From positions 29,295,277-29,359,276 of the forward strand of contig OZ024861.1 of assembly GCA_964017155.1 (NCBI GenBank): DNA of 64,000 bases, written 5' to 3'. The notes beneath the pieces are model-generated. The model had not been told where the DNA came from and ran no database searches. It saw nothing but the letters and a program-made list of their open reading frames with translations. Made by a program: the position numbers and the translations under genes. This document shows positions 1 through 11,022 of the stretch, one piece after another; positions within the stretch are counted from its first letter, which is position 1; each line of letters begins with the position of its first letter. Source of the DNA: Oasisia sp. SBJ-2009 (Eukaryota; Annelida; Polychaeta; Sabellida; Siboglinidae).

Positions 1-1530
1 TGACAAAATACCTCAGTTGATTCTCGATAAGCTATAGGCTGAGTTGTGTGTTGGCCTGGATGGCAGTCTTCTCAAAATAACATTTCAGCTGTGGCTGGAT
101 CGCTGCCCTGATGTCAATATTGATGGTGTAAATCCCCTCAGGTGTGATTATATCTGCCAGGGGTACTTAAATAACAATGGTAGTTTTCCTGAAGCTACTC
201 CATAACAATTATTGTAATGGTTCTTTCAGGTAACTCAAGTTTTCAAGCAGTACATTTCATGATCCATTTTTAATCTGAGTCAGTCATTTAATAAAAGAAA
301 CTACTTTCCATTCAGTGCATTTCCTAAGGTTAATCAGTAATTTAATAGGTGTGAATTCTCGTAGTGTTAAAATATTGAATGATACCAGCAAATGATGATA
401 GATGAATTTTGCTGACAACAGTCATTTGATCTTAAGTGATCGATACACAGCATGAGCCTATTCGCAATTAATCTGCCAGACTTTGAAGATATTGTTGTTT
501 TTAGCTGTGAGAGCAGATGTTACTAGACAATTGTTGCTATTAAAGGCATGAGCTTGTCATTTTTATTAGATAATCATTAACACAATGTTGATTGAATCAC
601 CTGTACCTTGGCCCACCAGTTGTTCACTATGAAGAACCACATGCTTTAAAGGTGTTTGTAGGGACACATGCCTCTGTCAAAAGTGTCAATTACAGGTACT
701 CTGTTTAATATTTCAGTGTTGTGTTTTTGTGCTGTGGAAACCAATTTTGCTGGTGCAACATTCTTATAATAAACACCATTTCAGAGTTATTAAAAAATTG
801 ACAAGCATTATACCTTCAACACGTCTGTGTTATTACTAGGTACTCATAATGCATACAGTGGCATAAAAACTACCTGGGGGTAGTTAATAAGTGATGAAGT
901 GAAGTGTTCCTTAAATTTTCATTGAAGGAATGAAACCATCAAGATCGTGTAGGTCAGCTTTGCCATAGATTTCAGCAGCAGAGGGGATTAAAGGCGATGT
1001 GTAACTGGATTGGTTATCTAAGAATAACACCTGCATGTTATCAGAAATCATACCTTGTAATTAGTTTCTTGTCATGGCAATGCTGCACTAATTTGACACT
1101 TGCTTGCGTCAATAGAGCATGCATCAGATGCTTTGATGGTGTCAAGTTGTCATCCAGCTTATGACGTAGTGGGCAATTGCATGAAACCAACATGGGCGTA
1201 ACAGAAAGCAAGACCATTCCCAGAAAGGTTGCAGTAAGATTATGACATAGATCACCAGGTGTAAACTGCAGGGCAGGTGGATCCGAATGTTTATTCACAA
1301 ATTCACACGTTGTGGGTTAGTGCAGTTGGATAGTGTTAGGGTTATTTTTGGAGATATCTATTTTCGTTTGTGCATTGTCATCACAGTGTAACACCCATCT
1401 CCAGATTGCTTATGTCCTGCATGTAAGGTGTTTACAATGTCCAGGTTACACATTTATTCACTGCTTGTGATCTTTAACTTTCTTTGACATGCACACTAGT
1501 ATTTTAAGCATCTGTCATGATTTGAACAGT
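1..1530. other. Non-coding stretch, no gene recognised
   Basis: No exon of the downstream USP47 gene and no other protein family could be recognised on either strand. A frame open from about 38 to 229 on the plus strand has no clear splice sites and no family resemblance. There is no obvious tandem repeat until the pyrimidine-rich array begins near 1530. Confidence 0.5.
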
Positions 1531-3880
1531 TTCATCAATTGTTTGTTCTGCCAACTCCTTCTGTCAACAAACACACTTCCAACAACTCATTCTGTCAACT
1601 CATTTTATCAGTGCTTTCTCCTCTCAATGCCATCTGTCAACACCTGTCAACTCCTGTAAGATACTTCTGTCAATCCCTTCTACTGTCAACTCCCTTTTCC
1701 CATCAAGCCATTCTTCTGTCAACTCCTTCCATCAACTCCTTCTTCCGTCAACTGCTTCTTCTGTTAACCTCTTTTATCAATCCATTCTTCTATCAACCCA
1801 TACTCATATTAACCACTTCCTCTTCCAACACCCTTTTCTGTCAACTCCTTCTGTCATCTCCTTATGTCAAGTTGTTCTTCTGTCACCCTCTGCTTCTGTT
1901 AACTCTTCTTTTATATTTCAAACTCTTCTTCTGTCAACTCCTTCTGTCATCTCCTTCAGGCAAGTTGTTCTTCTGTCACCTTCTGTTTTGGTTAATCCCT
2001 TCTTCTGTCACCCTCTTCTTCTATAAAGCCCTTCTTCCGTCAACCTTTCTTCTGTCAACTCCTTCTGACAGGTTGTTCTTCTGTCAACTCGTTCTGACAG
2101 GTTGTTCTTCTGTCAACTCCTTCTGACAGATTGTTCTTCTGTCAGCTCCTTCTGGCAGTTGTTCTTCTGTCAACTCCTTCTGACAGATTGTTCTTCTGTC
2201 AACTCCTTCTGACAGGTTGTTCTTCTGTCAACTCCTTCTGGCAGTTGTTCTTCTGTCAACTCCTTCTGACAGATTGTTCTTCTGTCAACTCCTTCTGGTA
2301 GTTGTTCTTCTGTCAACTCCTTCTGACAGGTTGTTCTTCTGTCAACTCCTTCTGACAGGTTTTTCTTCTGTCAACTCCTTCTGGCAGTTGTTCTTCTGTC
2401 AACTCCTTCTGACAGATTGTTCTTCTGTCAACTCCTTCTGACAGGTTTTTCTTCTGTCAACTCCTTCTGACAGGTTTTTCTTCTGTCAACTCCTTCTGAC
2501 AGGTTGTTCTTCTGTCAACTCCTTCTGGCAGGTTTTTCTTCTGTCAACTCCTTCTGGCAGTTGTTCTTCTGTCAACTCCTTCTGACAGATTGTTCTTCTG
2601 TCAACTCCTTCTGGTAGTTGTTCTCCTGTCAACTCCTTCTGACAGGTTGTTCTTCTGTCAACTCCTTCTGACAGGTTTTTCTTCTGTCAACTCCTTCTGG
2701 CAGTTGTTCTTCTGTCAACTCCTTCTGACAGGTTGTTCTTCTGTCAACTCCTTCTGACAGGTTTTTCTTCTGTCAACTCCTTCTGGCAGTTGTTCTTCTG
2801 TCAACTCCTTCTGACAGATTGTTCTTCTGTCAACTCCTTCTGACAGGTTTTTCTTCTGTCAACTCCTTCTGACAGATTGTTCTTCTGTCAACTCCTTCTG
2901 ACAGGTTGTTCTTCTGTCAACTCCTTCTGGCAGTTGTTCTTCTGTCAACTCCTTCTGACAGATTGTTCTTCTGTCAACTCCTTCTGGTAGTTGTTCTTCT
3001 GTCAACTCCTTCTGACAGGTTGTTCTTCTGTCAACTCCTTCTGACAGGTTTTTCTTCTGTCAACTCCTTCTGGCAGTTGTTCTTCTGTCAACTCCTTCTG
3101 ACAGATTGTTCTTCTGTCAACTCCTTCTGGTAGTTGTTCTCCTGTCAACTCCTTCTGACAGGTTGTTCTTCTGTCAACTCCTTCTGACAGGTTTTTCTTC
3201 TGTCAACTCCTTCTGGCAGTTGTTCTTCTGTCAACTCCTTCTGACAGATTGTTCTTCTGTCAACTCCTTCTGGTAGTTGTTCTTCTGTCAACTCCTTCTG
3301 ACAGGTTTTTCTTCTGTCAACTCCTTCTGGCAGTTGTTCTTCTGTCAACTCCTTCTGACAGATTGTTCTTCTGTCAACTCCTTCTGACAGGTTGTTCTTC
3401 TGTCAACTCCTTCTGACAGGTTTTTCTTCTGTCAACTCCTTCTGACAGATTGTTCTTCTGTCAACTCCTTCTGGCAGTTGTTTCTGTCAACTCCTTCTGG
3501 CAGTTGTTCTTCTGTCAACTCCTTCAGACAGATTGTTCTTCTGTCAACTCCTTCTGACAGATTGTTCTTCTGTCAACTCCTTCTGACAGATTGTTCTTCT
3601 GTCAACTCCTTCTGACAGATTGTTCTTCTGTCAACTCCTTCTGACAGGTTGTCGTTCTGTCAACTCCTTCTGACAAGTTGTTCTTCTGTCAACTCCTTCT
3701 GACAGGTTGTCGTTCTGTCAACTCCTTCTGGCAGGTTGTTGTTCTGTCAGCACCTTCTGGCAGTTGTTTCTGTCAATTTCTTCTATCTTCTCCTTCTTGG
3801 GTTCTTTCCTTCTTCTGTCATCTACTTATTTTGTCAACCACATCATTTCAACTCCTTCTGTCAGTCCTTCTGTCAAACCT
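1531..3880 (+). repeat. Minisatellite, 28/29-nt units, pyrimidine-rich on plus strand
   Basis: From about 2040 to 3770 the sequence is a near-continuous head-to-tail array built on TTCTTCTGTCAACTCC followed by TTCTGACAG or TTCTGGCAG. GACAG-type units are 29 nt and GGCAG/GGTAG-type units are 28 nt, interspersed, so variants have spread by unequal exchange or slippage. The edges (1531-2040 and 3770-3880) are degenerate. Each unit looks like a strong 3' splice site: a pyrimidine tract, a CTGAC branch-point-like word and a CAG. The open frames across it on both strands come from the repeat and are not genes. Confidence 0.95.
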
Positions 3881-4540
3881 TCTGTGTCATATCCTCTGTT
3901 GGGCACTTATAAAATAAAGACAAAGACAAAAAAACATTGAACACCAGTGGCAAAGCCTGACACCTAAAAATTTAAGGAGAAGAAACAACATATCTAATTA
4001 GTGCATAAGGTCATGTCTGGTATTTGGGGCAGGTCTGATTTGCCCTTATACTCTGGCATATGGCCATTCGGATGTTGTTAGTACCTGGTGATTGATGTGT
4101 CTGTTGTGTGCAAAGTTCTCTTATGATAGGTGTGTCTGGGTCATTATTGTTATACCTGTTGCTTATGTGTGGGTTTAGTTGTCTGTCATAAGGCCTTTGG
4201 AATATTCTGGTTATCAATTTGTCCCACGAGGTTGTACACTGCACATTCATCTCAAATGTGGACTTGAAGTACTATAAACCTTTTCGGAACTGACCTTTGG
4301 TCCAGATCTGTTTGACTGCTCTGACTGATGTTATGCACTGCATATATCACAGTCAGCATCACCACATCATGCAACCATCAAGGTTGACTTTGACCTGTCA
4401 TTTGTTTAAGTTCTATCCTCCAACTACAAACTCTTTCACATGAGAACTCCTTTTCTATCGACTCCTTCACCGAATCACTTTGCTTACAACTAATTCTTGT
4501 CAACTCTTTCTTCTGTTAATGCCTTTTGTCTACTCCTTCT
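3881..4540. other. Unique DNA grading back into degenerate minisatellite
   Basis: About 3881-4380 is unique non-coding sequence. From about 4430 the CTCCTTCT/GTCAACTC words reappear, then stop at the Gypsy LTR at 4541. The same kind of sequence resumes at 11404, so the retrotransposon landed inside this degenerate array. Confidence 0.7.
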
Positions 4541-5121
4541 ATCGTAGCGGTCCTGCTAGATAAAGGGGGAGGTACCAATTAACAAAGAAGTCCAAACAAG
4601 ATTAAATCACTACAATCCACTTTATTACACTGTCCAATTAAGATCCTCAGATTACTCACATCTACATAGATGTCCAGCCAGTTACGACACAGAGTGTGAC
4701 CACACACAGTCAGACACCCTGCAGGCTCAGCTCCTGCCAACCAACTCTCTTTTACTTTTCTCTTTCACTCTTTATATCTCAGCTAGCCTGACTACACATT
4801 CAAACTCGTTCAAACTAACCAATGGGTGTCTCCCAGCATACGCAAAGACAAAAACATAGCTAGCCTGACTACACATTCAAACACGTTCAAACTAACCAAT
4901 GAAATTCATAATTCCCGCCCAGCCTACACAAAAACAAACAACCTGGACTCTACTACTGATAAATATGAACATGTGGTTTCCCCCCAACGGCCAAGCATAT
5001 TTAAAGATAACAAACTGGCAACCCTACTCCCTCTCCCTCTCTCTCTGGTATAAACACTCCTTATCTCATCTCTAGTATAAACACCTACTCAACATAACAA
5101 TTTATAATAAGCCCTACCATA
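4541..5121 (-). repeat. 3' LTR of the Gypsy element (full length, 581 nt)
   Basis: It repeats at 11023-11403 with no mismatch that I can see, apart from a 200-nt segment (about 4885-5084) present only here. It contains an internal direct duplication of about 80 nt (two copies of TAGCCTGACTACACATTC and the following CGTTCAAACTAACC). On the minus strand it carries a TATA-like ATATAAAG (4770-4777) and an AATAAA (4621-4626). On the plus strand it begins ATCGTAGCGG and ends CCCTACCATA, so it lacks the textbook TG...CA ends. Confidence 0.95.
4621..4626 (-). terminator. Poly(A) signal AATAAA in 3' LTR
   Basis: TTTATT on the plus strand reads AATAAA on the element's sense strand. It lies about 145 nt downstream of the LTR TATA box, in the position expected for R-region polyadenylation. 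The 5' LTR has the same hexamer at 11103-11108. Confidence 0.6.
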
Positions 5122-5137
5122 TCATCTCCCCCCTTCA
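5122..5137 (-). promoter_or_regulatory. Polypurine tract for plus-strand DNA priming
   Basis: Immediately internal to the 3' LTR, the element's sense strand reads GAAGGGGGGAGATGAT. A purine run abutting the 3' LTR is the standard second-strand primer of LTR retrotransposons. Its position also supports the LTR boundary chosen here. Confidence 0.75.
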
Positions 5138-5673
5138 CAAAAGTTCGTCCTCGAACTTTGAATAGAAAAACTATATATCACATCAATTAGTATGCAGTGT
5201 CAGTGGTGGTAAAGTACATTGTTTACACAGTTCATTATACAGGTGGTGTAGTACACAGGATTGTCCATAAACAGTAAATGTACAGGGCTGTTTGCTAATT
5301 TTACTGAAGCCAGTGTCATACATGCTAATTATAGCAAGGGCTAGTTCAAACAAGTAATGCAATATATGTTATGTCCATGTATAATGTCCATGTATAACTA
5401 GAGTATCTTTATAACAAATGAGGCTCTGTATATTAAACATATAAATACAAAAATTGTCTTGTTCACTGCTATTCATACATGTACAGTATGCATTCTTTCA
5501 GCTGATCATCAGTTAATTGATTATATATATATATATATTTCTCAAATCCTCATATACAGTGTACCACTGTAACTACTGCCTCTAGAACTAGTGTGTGTGT
5601 ATATACATGTTATCAGAGACTTAGCCTCGGCTCTCTATTAGATAACTCTTTGTGGATGTACGGGTTGTCCTTA
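5138..5673 (-). other. Untranslated spacer between pol stop and polypurine tract
   Basis: About 540 nt of AT-rich sequence with a short TA run near 5521-5540. No envelope-like reading frame is present, so the element codes only for gag and pol. Confidence 0.7.
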
Positions 5674-8600
5674 TTACTGGAAGAACATTGGTACCTGGGA
5701 TGGACGTTTCCGTTTTCTTCTCCCTGTCATTGTATGACTGATAAAGTAGTCGCGTTGGACACTACTAGGTACTATGTCCTCAGTCACCCATTCTGTTTTG
5801 GAAACTCCTAACCACCTCACTTTATACCATCGCTTGCCTCTGTAGCGTCTGGCACACAGCACCCTCTCAATGACTGGTTGAGACTCTTGCACCTGGTCAG
5901 TGCTAACTGGCTGTGTTATGTCACTAGTGACTTGCGTGTCATCTGTACCTGCTGGACCTTGCTGTCGGTCCTGATTTAGATCTGCGTTCCCAGGTAGTTG
6001 AAACAGATCATCACTGACAGTGACATCCTCTTGTGCACCCTCTACTTGTGCATAGTTACGATCCTGTGGATCATTGTAGGTTTTCAGTCTGTTTGCATGC
6101 ACCAACGACTTCAGTGGTTTGTGTGTGACACAATGCCTTAACTGAAACGTATGATTTGGTCCACAGTCTACAATGTAGTAGGGACCTCCCCAGGACCTGT
6201 GCAGCTTACTAGACATACCCTTGGGGACATGTGGACTGTGCAGCAACACTGTCTGTCCCTTCTCAAATGTGGGGTCTCTGGCCTTCGTGTCATGCGCAGT
6301 TTTGTTTTTCACAATATTGCGTTCCACATTTTCTGCAGCAACTGCCTGTGATAACCTCAAGTTATTCACAATGTTTGAGAGGTGTTCTTGAAATGATCGG
6401 GGCAGTGTAGACTTTGGTATTAAGTCTGTGTCCACAGCTGCGACCATTTCTCTACCAAATACCAGTCTATATGGTGAGAACTCGGTAGATCTCATAGCTG
6501 GCGTCATGCGATATGCCATTAGGATACCTGGGAGGACCTGTGGCCAATCTGACTGATCGTCTTTAACATATGCCCGTAGAGCCTGTCCAATGTAGCTGTT
6601 CATGCGTTCACAAGTAGCATTAGTCTGGGGATGATAAGGACTTGTACTGTGTCGTTTGACTGCAAACAATTCACAAAGTGCTGCTACCAATTTTGACATG
6701 AATTGTGCACCTCGGTCAGAAATCAGGCTACGTGGAGCTCCATAACGGGTGAAGATTTCACTGTACAGGACCCATGCGACTGTAGCGGCTGTCTGGTCTT
6801 TCAGGGCAAATGCCTCACACCACCTCGAAAAACTGTCCACAACCAACAATATGTATTGTTGGCCGTCTTTAGCAGTTTTAAGTGGGCCCAGGAAGTCCAT
6901 ATGCCATCGGTCAAACACACCAGCTGTAGGCAGTGGGTGGAGGGGTGCTGGGTGACTGTGATAATGTCTTTTTGCATGTTGACATTCATTACAACTCTTA
7001 ACATACTTGTTAACATCTGCATACATCCCGCTCCAGTAGTATTTCATTTTGATGGCATAGTACGTTCTGTCAAACCCTTGGTGGCCTCCCCCAATTAATG
7101 AATCATGATATTCAGATAATATCTGACTCCTTAGACATTTGGGCACAACAACCTGGTTAATGACCTTATCCAATTGAAGTGTGCCCTTTGTTCGAGGGGT
7201 AAACACATGGTACAGGACCTGTTCTGTCATGCCATACTGGTCAGCTTCTAGGATTATTTTCCGAGCCAGTTTGTCCTCAGTAGGTAAGTCACCATGGGCA
7301 ATATAATTGTACATGGGGCCTATGTCTGGACATGTCTGTTGTATCTCTGCAACGGAGGTATCAATCAAACTAGCTACTGTCACTCGAGAATGGGTCATAC
7401 ATCTATCTTTATCCATTGTTTCCTTCATCTGATTGTCATGATACCGAAATATTGTCTCTAGTAATCTCGCTGTATTAATCTCATCTTTTCCGATAGTCAG
7501 AAGCTCAGTGTATGGGGGTGTTTCTGGTACCATTTCTACTTCTTCTTCCTGTTCATATGCCCGGCGTGATAAAGCATCTGCATTGCGGTTTACCAAACCC
7601 TTTCTGTGTACTACCGTAAAATCATACCCTTGCAAGGCTAGTGCCCATCGTGCAATGCGACCCGTATCTGCTTTGACATTCATGAGATATTTCAGGGCCA
7701 TATGATCAGTCACCACTGTAAAGTGAGAGTTAGCTAGGTATGGGTGGTATGATTTGATGCCTTCTATGATTGCAAGTCCCTCTAGCTCCCGTACTGGGTA
7801 TTTGCGTTCTGCTTTACGTAGGGCGCGACCCCCATACGCTATTACCTGTTCACGCTGCTCATTATCCCGTTGACTTAGAATGTACCCTATGGCTACCCCT
7901 GATGCATCTGTTGTCAGTGTAAATTCTTTGTCTGTATCAGGATAAGCCAGTATTGGTGCATTGACCAGTTTGTGTTTAATTGCTTGGAAAGACTTTGAAC
8001 AATCATCAGTCCATTCCCAAGAAGTGTCATTTTTCAGCAATTTGTTCAATGGACTAGTCAATTGGCTGTAACCTTGAATGAATCGTTTGTAGTAGTTTGC
8101 CATGCCCAGAAATCGGCGGAGCTGGGTCTTATCATTGGGACTAGGATACGTCTCAATTACGTCAGTTTTAGAAGGGTTTGGTTTAACACCGTCCTTTGAA
8201 ATGATATGTCCCAAATATTCAACCTGTTGCACAGCAAAATGACACTTGCTTGGCTTCAATGTTAAATTATTTTGACTTAGTCTGTGAAACACTTCTTGTA
8301 AGTGTTCAATGTGTTTTTCAAAGGTGGGACTGTACACAATGATATCATCCACATAGACTAGTACTGACTTGAACAATAACCCTTGAAACACTGTTGTCAT
8401 GGCAACCTGGAATGATATTGGGCTGTTGGAAAGTCCAAATGGTAAACGGTTCCACTGATATTGTCCTTTTTGTGTAACAAAGGAACTCTTATGTTTACTG
8501 TCAGGATGTAAAGGTAACTGCCAGAACCCACTAGACATGTCTAATACTGTGAAGTATTTTGCATCTGCCTCACCAATTGCATCCCAGATATCTTCCAACC

Positions 8601-9828
8601 TAGGCAATGGGAAGCTCATTTTCCGCGTTATTGCGTTTAACTTGCGATAGTCAACTGCAAAACGATAGGTTTGATCTCGTTTGCGGACCATAACCACAGG
8701 GGACCGCCATTCAGATGTAGAGGGTTCAATAAGACCATGCTCTAACAACTCATCTATTTGTCTCTCCATTTCTTCTCGAATTTTTGGTGAAGCACGATAA
8801 AACCGTTGTGAGACTGGTTTTGCATTGCCTGTGTCTATGTGGTGGTGGTGCCTGTGTGTTGCTCCCAGTTCTTTCATATTTACAGCAAAAGTGCTTCTGT
8901 GATTTTTGAGAATTTTGTTCAGTTGTGCTTTCTGATTTTCATCTAAGTCCGAATCTTTCATTTCGAATGTCAAATTGGACAATGGTGACTTAGTTTTACT
9001 GTCATGAACCGGACTCTGGGGAACTTCAACGTTAGTGAAATCAATCTCACTCTCTGACACTTCCATCACATATGTTGGCGGTACCCTGTAGCATATTGCT
9101 ACAATCTGTCCCCTTATCAGTGTAACAGCATGGTCTGCACTGTTTACTACTCGACATACTGTCCTGGTGCCGGTTGGTTTGACAACACATGTTGTAACCT
9201 TAAGTTCTGGATTAGTCAGTTCCATAGACATGACTGACTCTGTCACCAAATAATCACCATTATGTGGCCGAGTTAATGCCACAGGAAATGTCATTTCTGA
9301 TCTAGCAGGCACACACACATAACCGACTGTTCTTGCCAAACTAGACCTTGATGCTAACTGCTCTAACTTGAATGTTCTGTTTCCTGATAACGTGATTTCA
9401 CCCGCTTCAAAGTTTAGTTTTGCTTTGTGCTTTGTCAGGAAATCCATCCCTAATATTAGTGCATGGTGACCTTCCAGTACATGAAAGTCTTGCTCAAAGC
9501 AGTTACCAGATATGTGCATTGAAACAACCACTCTGCCAGTCACTCTGTGTGATTTTCCTCCCACACCAGTGACTTTTCCAAATTTTGGAGAAATGTGTTT
9601 TACCAATTTCATTGGCACTGTGGCAAGAAATGTTTCAGAAATTACCGAAATGTGGGCTCCACTGTCCACAAGAGCCTGACACGTGGACCCTCCTACTCTT
9701 ACTGACAATAGGTTTTCCTGACATCGCTCATCTGCTAGTGACAGAGTAATTTCAGCTGATTTCACCATTCTAGATTTGTTTGGTTTCTGTCTGATATTTC
9801 TGTGGTGCCTGTTAGTCTTAACAGGCAC
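5674..9828 (-). CDS. pol: Gypsy pol polyprotein (PR-RT-RH-IN-chromodomain-like)
   Basis: Makes the enzymes for reverse transcription and integration of the element. The frame from the GTG at 9828 is 1384 codons and ends in TAA. Visible landmarks, counted from that GTG codon: aspartic protease DSG at 55-57 and ILGMDF at 125-130; reverse transcriptase with YVDD at 492-495; RNase H with D641, E683, D708 and D751; integrase zinc motif H908, H916, C946, C949; integrase DDE residues D978, D1038 and E1074; GPY/F-like region near 1215; chromodomain-like tail at about 1318-1356 (VRWLG, TEWVTEDIV). No stop or frameshift interrupts it and every catalytic residue checked is present, so the protein could be functional. 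There is no ATG at the 5' end: the first one is codon 21 (9766-9768). The frame is the same as gag and only a TGA separates them, so synthesis probably uses stop readthrough or reinitiation. Confidence 0.97.
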   Translation of the reverse strand: MPVKTNRHHRNIRQKPNKSRMVKSAEITLSLADERCQENLLSVRVGGSTCQALVDSGAHISVISETFLATVPMKLVKHISPKFGKVTGVGGKSHRVTGRVVVSMHISGNCFEQDFHVLEGHHALILGMDFLTKHKAKLNFEAGEITLSGNRTFKLEQLASRSSLARTVGYVCVPARSEMTFPVALTRPHNGDYLVTESVMSMELTNPELKVTTCVVKPTGTRTVCRVVNSADHAVTLIRGQIVAICYRVPPTYVMEVSESEIDFTNVEVPQSPVHDSKTKSPLSNLTFEMKDSDLDENQKAQLNKILKNHRSTFAVNMKELGATHRHHHHIDTGNAKPVSQRFYRASPKIREEMERQIDELLEHGLIEPSTSEWRSPVVMVRKRDQTYRFAVDYRKLNAITRKMSFPLPRLEDIWDAIGEADAKYFTVLDMSSGFWQLPLHPDSKHKSSFVTQKGQYQWNRLPFGLSNSPISFQVAMTTVFQGLLFKSVLVYVDDIIVYSPTFEKHIEHLQEVFHRLSQNNLTLKPSKCHFAVQQVEYLGHIISKDGVKPNPSKTDVIETYPSPNDKTQLRRFLGMANYYKRFIQGYSQLTSPLNKLLKNDTSWEWTDDCSKSFQAIKHKLVNAPILAYPDTDKEFTLTTDASGVAIGYILSQRDNEQREQVIAYGGRALRKAERKYPVRELEGLAIIEGIKSYHPYLANSHFTVVTDHMALKYLMNVKADTGRIARWALALQGYDFTVVHRKGLVNRNADALSRRAYEQEEEVEMVPETPPYTELLTIGKDEINTARLLETIFRYHDNQMKETMDKDRCMTHSRVTVASLIDTSVAEIQQTCPDIGPMYNYIAHGDLPTEDKLARKIILEADQYGMTEQVLYHVFTPRTKGTLQLDKVINQVVVPKCLRSQILSEYHDSLIGGGHQGFDRTYYAIKMKYYWSGMYADVNKYVKSCNECQHAKRHYHSHPAPLHPLPTAGVFDRWHMDFLGPLKTAKDGQQYILLVVDSFSRWCEAFALKDQTAATVAWVLYSEIFTRYGAPRSLISDRGAQFMSKLVAALCELFAVKRHSTSPYHPQTNATCERMNSYIGQALRAYVKDDQSDWPQVLPGILMAYRMTPAMRSTEFSPYRLVFGREMVAAVDTDLIPKSTLPRSFQEHLSNIVNNLRLSQAVAAENVERNIVKNKTAHDTKARDPTFEKGQTVLLHSPHVPKGMSSKLHRSWGGPYYIVDCGPNHTFQLRHCVTHKPLKSLVHANRLKTYNDPQDRNYAQVEGAQEDVTVSDDLFQLPGNADLNQDRQQGPAGTDDTQVTSDITQPVSTDQVQESQPVIERVLCARRYRGKRWYKVRWLGVSKTEWVTEDIVPSSVQRDYFISHTMTGRRKRKRPSQVPMFFQ

Positions 9829-9834
9829 ACTCTT

Positions 9835-10932
9835 TCATTGTCTCGGTCCTACCTGGCACTGGCTTCTAAAATGGTCATACTGGTGACATGCGTAACACTG
9901 TCTACCTATGGCTGGACAACCCTGGTAAAACGTACTACACCACCTACCGCAACGGTGACACGGCTGGTCCTGGCGATGTGGTCTCCTCTGTGGGCGATTC
10001 TCCTGTGTCCAGCGGTCTGAGTCCCGTCGTGGTGACTCAAAGCGGACAGTGCGTCCCGACGTCTGTGGTCGTCTCCCGTAGTTTCCACGCTGTGAGTTGC
10101 GTCCGATATCGCGTGGTGGTGACTCGTATCGTGCCGTTGGTCTTCCTCTTCCTGGCGAGCGCTCCGGTGTGTGGTCACGGGTGTCACGATAGTGGTTCCT
10201 GGTCTCCAACTGTGCCACGATCTTCTCATGGATCGCCGATGCCACGGTAGCAATTTGCTGCTCTGTTGTTATTTCTGCCTTCGCTGGGGCAGTCATGGCA
10301 CTCAAGGCAGCAGGGCATTGTAGCAGTTCTTGTACGCTTTGTGGCTGCGACTGCTCCACGAATGGTGCCACCGTCTCATGCAGCCCACCCATGATGAGTC
10401 GCACCTTCTGCGAGTCCGTCAACTGCAGTCCACGCGCAGCATTCAGTATGCTAGCAGTGAAATCTGCAATGGACTGTCCAGGCTGTTGTCGTCGTTTGTA
10501 TAAGTCTCGCTCTTGTCGCCAGAGCGCTTGCTGCGAGACGCGGAATCGCTGCAAGAAGTGGGCTCGCAGTATCGGCCACTCATTCTTCACTTCCTCCTCC
10601 AGTGACTGGTGCCATGTGAGGGCGAGGCCTGACACATGGAAGGCGAAAGCATCGGCTTTCTGTTGGTCAGTCATGTTCTGAAGCCTGGCGTAGCGTTCGT
10701 ATTGTTCGAGCCAGCTGTCAGACGTGACCATGTCGCCAGTGAAAGTTTCGACAGAATAGCCAGGCCTTGGCGCTGCCATGTTCTTCATCTGGTCGACGAG
10801 TGCAGTTAGTACGTCGACAGTAATGCCAGCCTCTATGGCACCCGTGGCTCTATCTGAGTTGGTCGCCATCTTTGACTTTGCTGAAGTGCGTGATCTGGTT
10901 CGGCTGGCTGGAACGTCTGTCTTTTTACCCAT
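9835..10932 (-). CDS. gag: Gypsy gag (capsid and nucleocapsid)
   Basis: Structural protein that packages element RNA in a virus-like particle. The ATG at 10930-10932 gives 365 codons to a TGA at 9835-9837; the frame is open about seven codons further upstream but has no ATG there. The middle third resembles a retrotransposon gag domain (WLEQYERYARL, ALTWHQSL, LRAHFLQRFRV). The C-terminal third is rich in Arg, Ser and Pro with RGRP and RGNYGRR stretches, as in RNA-binding nucleocapsids. It ends with a CCHC zinc knuckle (C-x2-C-x4-H-x4-C, CYACHQYDHFRSQC), preceded by an irregular Cys cluster (CHRCGRWC). The stop is followed in the same frame by AAG AGT GTG and the pol coding sequence. No damage is visible. 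Confidence 0.93.
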   Translation of the reverse strand: MGKKTDVPASRTRSRTSAKSKMATNSDRATGAIEAGITVDVLTALVDQMKNMAAPRPGYSVETFTGDMVTSDSWLEQYERYARLQNMTDQQKADAFAFHVSGLALTWHQSLEEEVKNEWPILRAHFLQRFRVSQQALWRQERDLYKRRQQPGQSIADFTASILNAARGLQLTDSQKVRLIMGGLHETVAPFVEQSQPQSVQELLQCPAALSAMTAPAKAEITTEQQIATVASAIHEKIVAQLETRNHYRDTRDHTPERSPGRGRPTARYESPPRDIGRNSQRGNYGRRPQTSGRTVRFESPRRDSDRWTQENRPQRRPHRQDQPCHRCGRWCSTFYQGCPAIGRQCYACHQYDHFRSQCQVGPRQ

Positions 10933-11002
10933 AAAATAAATCAATTTTCCCACACTACACGATTAAAGATCAACTGGAATTTTGAGATAAAAAAATTCCC
11001 TA

Positions 11003-11018
11003 CCCGGATTCTCCACCA
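11003..11018 (-). promoter_or_regulatory. Primer-binding site, tRNA 3'-end complement
   Basis: A few bases inside the 5' LTR the sense strand reads TGGTGGAGAATCCGGG. TGG pairs with the CCA end of a tRNA, and the rest would pair with an acceptor/T-arm sequence ending CCCGGATTCTCCACCA. The priming tRNA species was not identified. Confidence 0.75.
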
Positions 11019-11022
11019 ATTT

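Noticed and set aside
38..229. Open frame with plausible protein composition
   Set aside because: No acceptor at its start, no recognised homology, and it does not match the expected USP47 sequence before exon a; kept only as an item to check.
6151..7098. Plus-strand frames opposite the Gypsy pol
   Set aside because: Shadows of the minus-strand pol coding sequence; no family similarity.
9906..10253. Minus-strand Arg/His-rich frame overlapping gag
   Set aside because: An alternative frame of the Arg-rich nucleocapsid region of gag, with no independent support.
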